From Euryarchaeota archaeon UBA438 (GTDB lineage Archaea; Thermoplasmatota; Poseidoniia; Poseidoniales; Thalassarchaeaceae), in the NCBI GenBank assembly GCA_002504435.1, contig DAQP01000012.1:10019-34122 (forward strand): a DNA stretch of 24,104 nucleotides, written 5' to 3'. Both the position numbers and the translations under genes were made by a program. The notes under the pieces are model-generated. The model saw only the letters and a list, made by a program, of their open reading frames with translations, was not told where the DNA came from and did not search any database. How positions within the stretch are numbered: the first letter of the stretch is position 1; each line of letters opens with the position of its first letter. Shown here piece by piece: positions 9,901-17,100 of the stretch.

Positions 9901-10033
9901 GGGAGGCTACTGGATCAGATTCAACGGGCAGAACGTCTTCTCGTCTTGTTTCGGGGCCGTATCCCGATACAGCTGCCGAGGCAGGATGGAGTATTACCAT
10001 CAGCATAAGGAGGCACGCAATACGCTGACGCAT
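3929..10033 (-). CDS. Giant exported membrane-anchored subtilisin-like (S8) serine protease
   Basis: The protein has 2034 residues. A signal peptide (1-20, ending ASA) leads to a propeptide-like segment (about 65-140). The S8 domain follows, with D190 (VADTGVDFAHPD), H393 (GSHGTLCAS), oxyanion N497 (AIGNGG) and S579 (GGTSLATPIAAG). About 200 residues lie between Asp and His, far more than in subtilisin; pyrolysin and tripeptidyl-peptidase II also carry large insertions there. This insert holds acidic loops (DIDNNSDG, DLDRDGDFGD, DTDGDGLWD) likely to bind calcium. About 1,350 residues of beta-rich Ig-like or PPC-like segments follow, then a transmembrane helix (about 1974-1997), an Arg/Lys stop-transfer and a 37-residue cytoplasmic tail. 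It probably degrades proteins at the cell surface. It is the first gene of the leftward unit. The ATG at 10033 has no Shine-Dalgarno, but a TATA-like element lies 22 nt upstream. Confidence 0.95.
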   Translation of the reverse strand: MRQRIACLLMLMVILHPASAAVSGYGPETRREDVLPVESDPVASPSASVTGTWLDPSLQERADGGASEVRVTVITKALKSLSEWQEENGAMEKQFPPGPGESFVHLEVSDGEIDHRTFWVDSSLVHKISGIPGVIAVIDAERAPEPYDTIPFEKPPGASPDSVRSGEIHGANDAWEMGYTGEGVIVAVADTGVDFAHPDLNGTQARVTYDKSPYEGWPLMLDHNSMYYWMVYGEAYPARSTWYADTSTIDIDNNSDGLLEDSGFNVTGLNASLSGLYHLGQHPDSYLRSKQGGDVPILVVDDRTSGLYETVYADLDRDGDFGDEVPMRPGEETAGMDTDGDGLWDVSAGLVYWVSDGSLGVPYGSTYAARHGYSDRVAGAGNLTLFMFESGSHGTLCASAVAAQGVVSDGKVLGMAPNATITSIGNHYSGGHMLDGWRFIAEGYDGNIDTPDQPHIGSFSFGYSSVDDAGADGYSLYLDWLTRIYNNNTSYAVAIGNGGHGFGTAKSPGASNGVFSVGAFSSRSSDSWGQNAPWSNRGPNVLGRMDPDIVSVGWSATGDVPLNQRNDANSAWGTWGGTSLATPIAAGLMAVVAQAWQENLGVHPKSQEFRDFVLSTSDDRGYEPFVQGGGWFNASRAASTLEGENGTWWASPAQWNSGTFQGEHRDANVNLMRPGESQLVEIEFTNYADSDVHLRYTPIRFSPLAHDVVVWNSTGNGSDEGDENGSWDGHQGDRPDLLIPLHIESDPLFQLPHGTRQLRARATIDYSHFDGNQDRSSEERVFLQIYRWTDEDGDGVYVEDFDNDSTVDSDDWTEADELEEVTYWWSNGPNAEVRVGNPFEDARDGLLLGVWNYNGQLSDEGVRIEIDWTSFGSEEEEWISIPSSRNVPSNSSSTVPMTISVPHGADPGLHQHGVLVESHFVNQSSGQIYPSHRNWTLPIVTNVPWIGPFSLEAAPLDGNVSNQTLYTEEWISGATRWDWRSESGDWRFLSVEWPSEWDTGGTAVLDVNWEDNQYTDVDVLWMSEMAHGYAEEDSRPYGNSTFFIDERSTNNHVSSGSHNWGTFTGTSREVFAVPVSPGVHQMALHTALHGVQTNDNALNISVGYIAAEESGFERVVTDWSQGSGVDAVHVVSTIPLPVSNVSAYGWSQPVYMDNETASQDVSSNKMTASWWHNLTVQNASEISIKMNAHGDADLDLFLFRDSNEDGEFSSGEEVSRSWSSSSSESIDIINPEDGLYSVAVHGYSVPGGTVQFWIDIDVVGGDELRITDQMGLSDSEIASIWPTGSDTLAGQVPHSAIQVNLEFDRPDSAGSWSGFIDIELEGGINLRLPYAYELVELDPEVTFSVPTNMTQTNETVPIEIHALDTGIGFRLDDLNWYAASNGTTIPPADLVEAVETTGAHHNLTMLWNSGNHFAIPENVSFREVWINSTLPEVEQWHDYAVNLTDISGFFDDAFLSVAFDETAPNLAVSHIPWITSSEILTYQIQTEPGASARHSGSVIEIDESGNAEVSFQLSQAEVGYNPSTGESYYYIDGSSIFDISVSDAAGNSVSRHYEVIFDPELPTNPSLHSLTDQDGRLYSPSAISTPVNLTHGTLAMSVPSDVRSWCMTLLSDVSDHSVQDCGEVHMIPDLYNPSTGHPDPSSQGGSQDYSPASYTFDTETLPDGDYTIILELYDWANNSAQETWPMSIDNTVPVVEWTLSPSDSNSSLFDHRQGLSWSSSEFVHLTFTINGETVSERNSTTGGAIFELNRTGIHDVCIIAVDRTEPHDNDNRYVDCREMTLDDTIYDSVVIANWNGGLVSSDSVQATIQRGPDQEIWWKPIDSSEMYLITPGMDVVTIDFELFEGDNQFLVNIESLHEIDSYYLSVVRDTTAPELTMWEVTNRTSNLESKRVISGTCERGSNVMIWSDVDSHQFVCPISEEYSILVEVLGIAGEHNVYALSTDSANNEVRLTISVLNQEWSDWAIEDARAGGPMLWWFSLAFIVLLAAVVVPSITIARRRSRSKRILSHGPDLDEIMAEIEAAADLQVAQMEEE

Positions 10034-10055
10034 GGTGCGTCGTGCATTCTCACTT

Positions 10056-10063
10056 CTTTGATT
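10056..10063 (-). promoter_or_regulatory. Putative TATA element for the protease unit
   Basis: On the minus strand AATCAAAG ends 22 nt before the protease ATG (10033). This is the usual archaeal distance from TATA box to transcription start, so a leaderless mRNA is suggested. The match to a TATA consensus is only fair. Confidence 0.35.
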
Positions 10064-10119
10064 GTGCCGGCGCCGTGTCCCGTCAAGTCCAAAGCGAAAG
10101 ATTCGTGTCCGAGGGTCAC

Positions 10120-10195
10120 AGTCCCGTAGTGTAGAGGTCCATCATACCGGGTTTTGGACCCGGTGACGGAGGTTCGAACCCTCCCGGGACTACCA
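10120..10195 (+). tRNA. tRNA-Gln (anticodon TTG), CCA encoded
   Basis: The acceptor stem AGTCCCG pairs with CGGGACT. The anticodon stem CCGGG/CCCGG encloses loop TTTTGGA with anticodon TTG. The T arm is GGAGG-TTCGAAC-CCTCC. The discriminator A (10192) is followed by CCA at 10193-10195, so the 3' end is encoded. No intron is seen. It is divergent from the protease gene, and its last base abuts the stop codon of the convergent acyl-CoA dehydrogenase gene. A weak A-rich element at about 10091-10100 lies some 25 nt upstream. Confidence 0.95.
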
Positions 10196-11410
10196 TCAAC
10201 CCTCTATCGCTTCGCTGTTGGCAGATAGGTCCCTAGCGATGTTCTTCTGGTGGCCCTCAAGGGTCCCACCTCCTATTTCTAGGAGCTTTGCATCCCTCCA
10301 AAGTCTCTCGACAACGTACTCCCCAACGTATCCATAACCGCCCATAACCTGTATGGCCCTATCAGCGATGTTCTTGGCAGCGGTGGTCCCGAACAGCTTG
10401 ACTCCGTCAGAGTCCAGTCTGTTTCCTGATTCGGCGAGTTCTATCTGACGGGCCGTGTCGTAAACATATGACCTCATGGCGCGATACTCGGACCATGACT
10501 CTCCCAGATGCCTCTGTATCTGTCCGAAATTCCTGATCTCTGTGCCGAAGGCCTGCCTCTCAGATGCGTAATCATTCATTGCAGAAAGGCACCTTCTCGA
10601 GATTCCAAGGGCCATCGCTGCTAATCCGAGTCTCTCTAGCTCGAGGTTTCTCATCATATGTATCATTGATTCCCCTGGTTCTCCAACAAGATTCTCTGCG
10701 GGAACGACACAGTCCTCGAAGACCAATTCAGCGGTATTGCTGGCCCTCATACCTAGCTTGTCGGTTATTTTCTGTCCAACACTGAAACCCTCTGTACCCC
10801 TCTCCACGAGGAAGGTGGAAATCTCTGCCCTACCTCTTTCATCGGTTCCCGTCCTGGCATAAAGCCAAACTATGTCCGCAGGGGTCCCCTCCTCGTCTAG
10901 TGAGCCATTGGTGATCCACATCTTCCTGCCATTAATGACCCAATTTCCGTCATCCCTCAATGATGCCCGTGTTTGCATTCCAAGCACATCAGTCCCATAA
11001 TCAGGCTCACTCATCGCCATGCATCCTATCCACTCGCCACTACACACCTTAGGCAGAATCTTGGATTTCTGCTCCTCACTTCCGTTCTGGGCTAGGTTGT
11101 TGACCATTAGTTGGTCATGGGCGAGGTATGCTAGACAGAAGGCTGGATCGGAGTACGACAGTTCTTCGTTAATTATAGCCACAGCAGTGGCGTCCATCCC
11201 CCCTCCCCCAAACTCGTCCGGAACTGTGATTCCAAGGAGTCCCATCTCCCCTAGTCTCCTAAATAGAGGGGCGTTGAATATCTCATCCCTGTCGTGCTCC
11301 AAGGCCTGGTTCTCCACCTCGTCTCTTACGAAGTCTCTGACCATCTGACGGAGCATCGAATGCTCCTCTGTGGGGTTGGCGATGTCCATTGTTCGCCAAT
11401 CGTCCGCCAT
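10196..11410 (-). CDS. Acyl-CoA dehydrogenase, isovaleryl-CoA dehydrogenase-like
   Basis: This is an FAD flavoprotein that introduces the alpha-beta double bond in acyl-CoA. All family blocks are present in 404 residues: the N-terminal helical domain; the FAD/substrate loop MSEPDYGTD (about 133-141) and WITNG (165-169); LGMRASNTAELVFEDCVVP (219-237); and RQAFG, QVMGGYGYVGEYVVER and LLEIGGGTLEGHQ at the C-terminus. Short- and medium-chain enzymes carry the catalytic Glu in a YEGT-type motif. Here that site is IGGGT, and a Glu sits in LELERLGL (E259), as in human isovaleryl-CoA dehydrogenase (LDLERLVL). This suggests a branched substrate from leucine breakdown, which is inference. It lies 41 bp downstream of asnS on the same strand. 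The ATG at 11410 is preceded by GGAAGGA, closely spaced; an in-frame ATG seven codons later is an alternative. Confidence 0.92.
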   Translation of the reverse strand: MADDWRTMDIANPTEEHSMLRQMVRDFVRDEVENQALEHDRDEIFNAPLFRRLGEMGLLGITVPDEFGGGGMDATAVAIINEELSYSDPAFCLAYLAHDQLMVNNLAQNGSEEQKSKILPKVCSGEWIGCMAMSEPDYGTDVLGMQTRASLRDDGNWVINGRKMWITNGSLDEEGTPADIVWLYARTGTDERGRAEISTFLVERGTEGFSVGQKITDKLGMRASNTAELVFEDCVVPAENLVGEPGESMIHMMRNLELERLGLAAMALGISRRCLSAMNDYASERQAFGTEIRNFGQIQRHLGESWSEYRAMRSYVYDTARQIELAESGNRLDSDGVKLFGTTAAKNIADRAIQVMGGYGYVGEYVVERLWRDAKLLEIGGGTLEGHQKNIARDLSANSEAIEG

Positions 11411-11451
11411 GTCCTTCCCAAGTAACCATGGCGTATGAGGGATTCGATTAC

Positions 11452-12780
11452 CTAAGGGGTAACACGCCTGCTGTCACGGGGGAATGGGATAGTCTCCCTG
11501 ATGTGATCCGCCCCTGAGAGCCATGAGCAAACTCTGTCTACCCCCATTCCGAACCCGCCATGGGGGACGCCGCCGTACCGGCGGACGTCGATGTAGAACT
11601 CGTATGGCTCCCTCGGGGTACCCTCCTCGTCGATTCTCTCCAGTATCTCCTTCTCGGACCAGGTCCTCTCTCCGCCGCCAATTATCTCGCCATATCCCTC
11701 TGGAGCTAGCAAATCGTGGCATAGGACATACTTGGGGTCGTCCGGGTCAGGCCTGTGATAGAATGGCTTGGCTATGCGAGGGTAGTGAGTGAGGAAGTGC
11801 GGTACATCGAAGTCTTGCGTCAGAACCTTCTCCTTGCTATAATCCAGATCCTGCCCCCACTCTACTGCGATGCCTAGCCCTTGCAGTGTTTCAATAGCCT
11901 CATCGTACCTCATCCTTGGATACTTGCTGTCGGCATATCTCGATACTAGATCGAGGTCCCTTCCCAAATCAGTAAGTTCGGCCTCCCTCTCCTCGAGTAG
12001 TTTCCCAGCGACATTCCTCACTAGGGCCTCTCCGTGATTCATTACTTCCTCGTTCCCGCCCCAGGCAATCTCCATCTCAGCATGCCAGAATTCGGTTAGA
12101 TGCCTCCTAGTTCGACTCTTCTCAGCTCTGAAAGAGGGGGCGACTGTGTATAGCCTCTCGAGGGATGGCATGGCAGCCTCGGCATATAGCTGCCATGACT
12201 GTGTGAGGTAGGCCTTTCTACCAAAGTAAGGGACCTCGAAAAGTGTGCTTCCACCCTCAACGGCACCTGCCACGAAATTGGGTGCTTGGTACTCGACAAA
12301 GTCGAGGTCTCTAAAGTAAGAATGAATGGCCCCGAAGACTGAAGAGCGTATCTTCAGCATGGTAGTCATCCTTCCGGTTCGCAGGTACAGGTGCCTGTTG
12401 TCGAGAAGGAACTCTGTCTCCCCCCCGTCGGCCTCGGCCATCGCGGACTCTGTGATGGGGAATGGCCTGTCCGGACTCACTGGCCCTATCACCTCTCCAG
12501 AGGAGACCTGGACCTCGTGGCCGTGCTCACGATCAGTGGGGGAAACGGTACCCTTGAGAACGACGCTAGATTCGATCAGGGCCCCAGCGAGATCCTCGAA
12601 AACAGAGTCTCCAACTGTTTCCCTCTTGATTACACATTGAACAGTGCCAGTAGAATCCCTCAGAACTACGAAACGTATCTTGTTCGAACCCCTTGACCTG
12701 TGGACCCAGCCCTTGAGTTCGACTTCGGCCCCATCATGGGACCCCGAGAGAACGTCCCCTATCCAGTATGACTTGGCCAT
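11452..12780 (-). CDS. asnS: Asparaginyl-tRNA synthetase (archaeal type)
   Basis: This cytoplasmic class IIb synthetase charges tRNA-Asn with asparagine. The N-terminal OB-fold anticodon-binding domain spans about 5-105 (GWVHRSRGSNKIRFVVLRD near 24-42). The catalytic core carries motif 2, FRAEKSRTRRHLTEFW (217-232), and motif 3, GFGMGVDRV (409-417), ending with PFPRDSRRVTP, typical of Asn/AspRS. Length (442) is normal. The FRAEKSRTRRHLTEFW form and overall shape favour AsnRS over archaeal AspRS, which would carry FRAE..NT.RH. A Shine-Dalgarno AGGTGG (12788-12793) lies 7 nt before the ATG, confirming the start. It is downstream of tRNA-Lys on the same strand and may be co-transcribed with the acyl-CoA dehydrogenase gene. 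Confidence 0.93.
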   Translation of the reverse strand: MAKSYWIGDVLSGSHDGAEVELKGWVHRSRGSNKIRFVVLRDSTGTVQCVIKRETVGDSVFEDLAGALIESSVVLKGTVSPTDREHGHEVQVSSGEVIGPVSPDRPFPITESAMAEADGGETEFLLDNRHLYLRTGRMTTMLKIRSSVFGAIHSYFRDLDFVEYQAPNFVAGAVEGGSTLFEVPYFGRKAYLTQSWQLYAEAAMPSLERLYTVAPSFRAEKSRTRRHLTEFWHAEMEIAWGGNEEVMNHGEALVRNVAGKLLEEREAELTDLGRDLDLVSRYADSKYPRMRYDEAIETLQGLGIAVEWGQDLDYSKEKVLTQDFDVPHFLTHYPRIAKPFYHRPDPDDPKYVLCHDLLAPEGYGEIIGGGERTWSEKEILERIDEEGTPREPYEFYIDVRRYGGVPHGGFGMGVDRVCSWLSGADHIRETIPFPRDSRRVTP

Positions 12781-12787
12781 GGCTCGC

Positions 12788-12793
12788 CCACCT
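12788..12793 (-). promoter_or_regulatory. Ribosome binding site of asnS
   Basis: AGGTGG on the minus strand, 7 nt upstream of the asnS ATG, is complementary to the 3' end of 16S rRNA. It fixes the asnS start. Confidence 0.6.
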
Positions 12794-12848
12794 AGGTCCT
12801 CCTACTCAACGTTTGGTTAATGATTCCCGCGCCGCTGAGGCGTTTCAA

Positions 12849-12925
12849 TGGCGGGTCTGACGGGGTTCGAACCCGCGACCGCCCGGTTAAGAGCCGGGTG
12901 CTCTACCTGACTAAGCTACAGACCC
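12849..12925 (-). tRNA. tRNA-Lys (anticodon CTT), CCA encoded
   Basis: On the minus strand GGGTCTG pairs with CAGACCC. The anticodon stem CCCGG/CCGGG encloses loop CTCTTAA with anticodon CTT (codon AAG). The T arm is GCGGG-TTCGAAC-CCCGT. Discriminator G at 12852 is followed by CCA at 12851-12849, so the 3' end is encoded. It lies between rpiA and asnS on the same strand and has its own TATA-like element 26 nt upstream. Confidence 0.95.
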
Positions 12926-12946
12926 GGCCCTCGGAGCCGCCCTCCC

Positions 12947-12955
12947 GATTTAACC
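12947..12955 (-). promoter_or_regulatory. Putative TATA box of tRNA-Lys
   Basis: GGTTAAATC on the minus strand is centred 26 nt before the mature 5' end of tRNA-Lys (12925). It is the only AT-rich stretch in a GC-rich gap and fits archaeal TATA spacing well. Confidence 0.6.
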
Positions 12956-12970
12956 GCGACGGGTCGTGAA

Positions 12971-13675
12971 TCAATGCAATCTTCCAACCGGGTTGACTAT
13001 TGTCTCTACTCCAGAATCTGTCGCCATCACTACTGCATCACAAAGTCCCACGAACAACCCGACTTGGACTACTCCGTCTATTGACAGCAGTTGGGCCTCC
13101 AAAATAGACGGTTCAGTGATAGTTGGGCCAAACTTGCAATCCAGGATGAAGCCGTCATTGTCAGTGACGTAGGGGGAATGCTCTCCGCCCCTGAGGGTTG
13201 ACTCGATGCCAGAAGACTGGCTAATGGCCTCTGAGACCTCCTTCCATTTATTGGGGGAGACCTCTATTGGCAAGTCGAATTCCCCCAGTACTGGGACCTT
13301 CTTTCTATCATCGGCCACCACAATCATTGAGTCGGAAATCATAGCCACTTCTTTCTCACGGGTTAGAGCGCCGCCACCGCCCTTTATCAGGGAAAATTCA
13401 GGGTCGAACTCATCGGCCCCATCTATTGTCAGATCTAGTCTATTGACCTCGGAAATAGGAATCAGCGGGATCCCCAATGACTCGGCCAATTCCCTTGTGG
13501 ACTCGCTGGTTGGAACTCCGACAACATCGATTCCGTCCTCTGAAATCATGCGGCCAATCTCAATTATCGTGTACCTGACCGTGGAACCGGTCCCGAGGCC
13601 GAGACTCATCCCGCTTCTTACGAATCCACAGGCGGTGATTCCAGCTTCTCGCTTGAGCCCCTCTACATCGGCCAT
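12971..13675 (-). CDS. rpiA: Ribose-5-phosphate isomerase A
   Basis: It interconverts ribose 5-phosphate and ribulose 5-phosphate in the cytoplasm, feeding nucleotide synthesis. The protein has 234 residues from the ATG at 13675. It shows GLGTGST (26-32), DGADE (85-89) and KGGGGALTREK (98-108). D85, D88, K98 and E107 correspond, with a constant offset of four, to E. coli RpiA D81, D84, K94 and E103. The open frame extends upstream to an ATG at 13783, but those 36 residues lack family similarity and would run up to the RNase P RNA gene, so the internal ATG is preferred. It is divergent from rnpB, with a gap of about 107 bp. Confidence 0.94.
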   Translation of the reverse strand: MADVEGLKREAGITACGFVRSGMSLGLGTGSTVRYTIIEIGRMISEDGIDVVGVPTSESTRELAESLGIPLIPISEVNRLDLTIDGADEFDPEFSLIKGGGGALTREKEVAMISDSMIVVADDRKKVPVLGEFDLPIEVSPNKWKEVSEAISQSSGIESTLRGGEHSPYVTDNDGFILDCKFGPTITEPSILEAQLLSIDGVVQVGLFVGLCDAVVMATDSGVETIVNPVGRLH

Positions 13676-13714
13676 GACACTTCGACGAATAAGACGCGCA
13701 TGATGGTTTCCGCT

Positions 13715-13733
13715 GAAAATATGGTAAAAATCA
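13715..13733. promoter_or_regulatory. AT-rich promoter candidate between rpiA and RNase P RNA
   Basis: GAAAATATGGTAAAAATCA is the only AT-rich block between the divergent rpiA and rnpB genes. On the minus strand it reads CATATTTTC-like and would give rpiA a leader of about 20 nt. On the plus strand it would start rnpB near 13750, some 33 nt before stem P1. Which gene it serves is unresolved. Confidence 0.35.
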
Positions 13734-13782
13734 GTAATCTGCAGAACCGAGAGGTTCTTGATGAGCAGCGTCACGGGAGGCA

Positions 13783-14080
13783 TGAGGGAGCAGGAGGGTC
13801 GCTGACAGTGCTAGACACTGAGGAAAGTCCCCTCTCCACGATGCGAGCGGTCCGGCGCAAGCCGGGGGCCCGGGAGGGCCGGCTCTGCAACAGAAACGAA
13901 CTGTGCCGGGAGTACGGTGAACCCGAAGGGGGGAGATTTCCCGAACGCAGCTGGAACGGGCAACCCCGCTGGAGCAAGTCCAAGCAGGCCTGTATGGCAT
14001 CGACAGGGCCGGGTAGGATGCATAGTTGAATGCGACCAGCCGGAAGGTGAACAGAAAGGGGCTTACTCCCTGCACCCTCA
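13783..14080 (+). ncRNA. rnpB: RNase P RNA (archaeal type)
   Basis: This is the catalytic RNA of RNase P, which matures tRNA 5' ends. Conserved region I reads GAGGAAAGTCCCC (13820-13832). Conserved region V reads ACAGAAAGGGGCTTA (14051-14065). The two form helix P4 by pairing AGTCCCC with GGGGCTT. The ends close helix P1: GAGGG.GCAGG (13784-13794) pairs with CCTGC.CCCTC (14069-14079). The interior is GC-rich with many pairable stretches. Length is about 300 nt, usual for archaeal type A RNA. Exact ends are estimated from P1. It is convergent with the RND-family gene, 21 bp away. No open frame in this stretch resembles a protein. Confidence 0.93.
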
Positions 14081-14101
14081 CCTAACTCACTAGCAGGCAT
14101 G

Positions 14102-17100
14102 CTATTCGATAATTGCGTCGGCTACCGAGGATGTTTCGATTGTGCCGACTTCGTCATAATCTAGCCACGATCCGTTTAGAGTGATCCGGGACTTGAACTC
14201 ATTGTAGATGACAATGATCGTAGGTAGCAAGATGGCGCTAGTCAGCAGTGCTAACGCTATTAGTGCCATCATCAGGAGGAAGAAGGTCTGCAGTCCCGGT
14301 ATTGCCACGAAAAGCCCGGCAGAAAGCCCCGCACAAGTGGTGGCGGTCGTTTCAAAGATAGTCCGCCCGGTAGTCATTACGGATCTGACTATTCCCGCCG
14401 GGGTTTCACCTTCGTCCTTTATGCGATCGACTATGTGGATGGAGTCATCCACCCCTATTCCGAATACTATTGTCCCTATCATTGCGGTGAAGATGTTGAC
14501 TCCCAAGTTTGCCCTCCACATAAGAATGGGCTGCCAGAGAACAACTGCTGCTACCGCTGTCATTGTGAAAATTGCCATCCTAGGAGAACGGAACAGTATC
14601 GCCATAGCGAATAGTAGTATGAACATGGTCGTGATGGTAGAGTCACTCTGAGCTGTGTGTATCCCCTCGTTGATGTCTATCGAAATAGGTAGCCCCCCGG
14701 TTAGTTTGGAGTTAGTAACCCCCTCTTCTGAGATCGTCATGGAGGAGCATCTGGTGGCTGTTTCGCACCCTCCCTCCGAGAGGAAACCATCGATGGTGTC
14801 CCTCAGTGGAGTAGCTTCCTCCAGGAGGATGTACGGCTGCCATGCGTATACGAGTGTCTTTGTTTCGCCCGGCCCTTCATCGGCGTTCATGAGCATCGAT
14901 CTGACTTCGGGACTCAGTGTGTCGAATGCAACATTGACCATGTCTTCCCTCGATGTGGTGGTGGTGAATGCAGCGTCCCCGCTTGCGATGCACTCCAGCT
15001 GAAGGGGGTCGTCCCAGCATGGCGAGTGTAACATGTCCCAAAGTGAACGATCAATCGCATCAACGCCAATCTGGATGTGGATCGCCTTGAGAATGTTGAC
15101 TATGCTGGTCGTATTTGTCCTCTCCACGTTGTCTATTTTCGCCTGTATCTCTTCCAAGGAGTCGAGGACTGGAAGGTCCCTGATCGGAGCTGTCCCGTTT
15201 TGTGGCCCCCTATCCGTAGCGTTAACGATGAATAGGTTGGTCTGGCCACCGCCGAACTCGTAACTGTACTCACGCAATGCCTCATATGACTCGATTCCCG
15301 GTGGGACCTGGTCCGACCCGCCAGTAATTCCCTGCCCCATCTGATCCTCGAACATTATGGCCCCACCAATTGTTGCCACGGATCCAACTAACAATACGAT
15401 AATTGTGGCCTTAACAGGTATTTCGCCGACGTATTCCCAAACGCTGTCCAAACTCCCGACAACTATGGTTACGGAGAGCATCGAGGAGAGAATCATTGCA
15501 TTTGTCGTGGTCATCAGCTCAGTGTAGGATAGTGCTACCGCGGCCAACGCGCCCAGGGCTAGAGCGACGTAAACGGTCTGCATAGGCGACATCTCCATCA
15601 CTTCGGTGCCCCTTCGATATCTGAGCAGTTGGACCAAAGCTGGGACCATCAGCATGGATAGGAGGAAGGTTACTGAAATCCCCAGGAGGAGGGTCGTGCC
15701 AACCGTCCTCATAGGCTCTATTGGCACTAGGCTATCCCATGTGAGAACGCTGAATCCAATAATGGTGGTGACTGCGGAGAGGAAAATCGCATTACCAGTG
15801 GTCATTGCAGCGCGAACCGTGGCTGTCAGGCTAATCAGGGGGTCCCATGGGTCGATTGGATCGGACCCTCTACCGTCCCTCTGCTGCCTCCATGCATTCT
15901 CCATTCCTTCCTCAATTAACTCAATCCTATTCTCCTCAATCCTGTTGGTAAGGTGTAATGAGTAGTCGACGCCCAATCCTACAAGAATGGGGCCGGCTGA
16001 GATGATCATTGGGGTCAGTGTGATGTCAGCTACTACGGTTGTACCGAAGGTGATGAACAGGCTCATCGCAATTGGCAACCCACAGATGACCAGGACTTTC
16101 GCGTTTCTATGTAGAATGATCATTGCGAGTGCCACCAAAGCTAGGCTGGCGGGCAGCATCGTCTCTACCAACTCGAGATATATCTCGTCTGAGATGTCAT
16201 GAAGGACCGGAGTGATCCCAGTTACGGTCACCGCCCTTCGAGGAGGTATGTCGTCCAGCCTAGTTGGGTCCATGGTTGAAGTTCGCTCGTATGTTACATG
16301 ACAGAGGCTGCAGAAATCCAAACTGGTAGGTCCGTGGATTAGGTCTTCTGTGAAATCCAGGAATGCCTCGTGATCCCTCACGGGGCCAAGTTTGGGGTCC
16401 ACCCTCACGGGAATTTCAGTAGTGGACATATCGAAGGTTATCCCCATTACAATAACGCCTGTGTCCCAGATGCCATCGTCATTGGTGTCCCTCACCATTG
16501 ACTCGATCAGAGATCCAGCATTTTCGACGAATTCATCCACTCTGTCTTGCTCATCTGGAATCTCATACCCATAATAGGGATTCAAGCTCGCTATGGTGCA
16601 GCTCTCGTCATCGCTAGTTGGAAGCCCATACTTCTCCATGGCACAGTTGAACCTCCACGACGAGGAGTTTGCCTCCTTGATTACCTGAGCTGGCGAGAGT
16701 ACCCAAATTACTCCATCATTCAACCCCCTGTCGGACTTATCCCAATCAAGTCCCTTGACGTATGTTCCAGCGGGAGATGAGTCATCCCCCTCAATCCATG
16801 ACATTTGTTTCAGAACTTCCAATGAGGTGATGTTCTGTTCTGTCCTCAGATTTGTATCGTGAATGGCATTTCCCGTCTGCATATAGACCATCACGACATC
16901 AGTAGACCAATCTTCTCTGACCTCGATCAGCAATTCGGTTGAGTCCGCATTGTCGGGAAGGTAAATCTCCAGATCTCCGTCAATCTGCTGTTGGAAGTCG
17001 AAGGCATACTGTCCCACTGCGGCAGTGAGGAGCAATAGGAAAGCGACAATTATTCCAGGGCTCCTGAGAATTAGAGAATAAGCCAACTCCGTTAGCCTTC

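Noticed and set aside
11523..12696. Plus-strand frames opposite asnS
   Set aside because: They are antisense to a full-length, motif-complete synthetase. Their translations are Arg/Pro/Ser-rich and without domain patterns.
13676..13783. N-terminal extension of rpiA to the ATG at 13783
   Set aside because: Residues 1-36 have no RpiA similarity, and the catalytic residues sit at normal spacing from the ATG at 13675. The extension would consume the promoter region shared with rnpB.
13700..14100. Open frames on both strands across 13700-14100
   Set aside because: They overlap the RNase P RNA, whose conserved regions I and V and helix P1 explain the sequence. Their translations are low-complexity and match no family.
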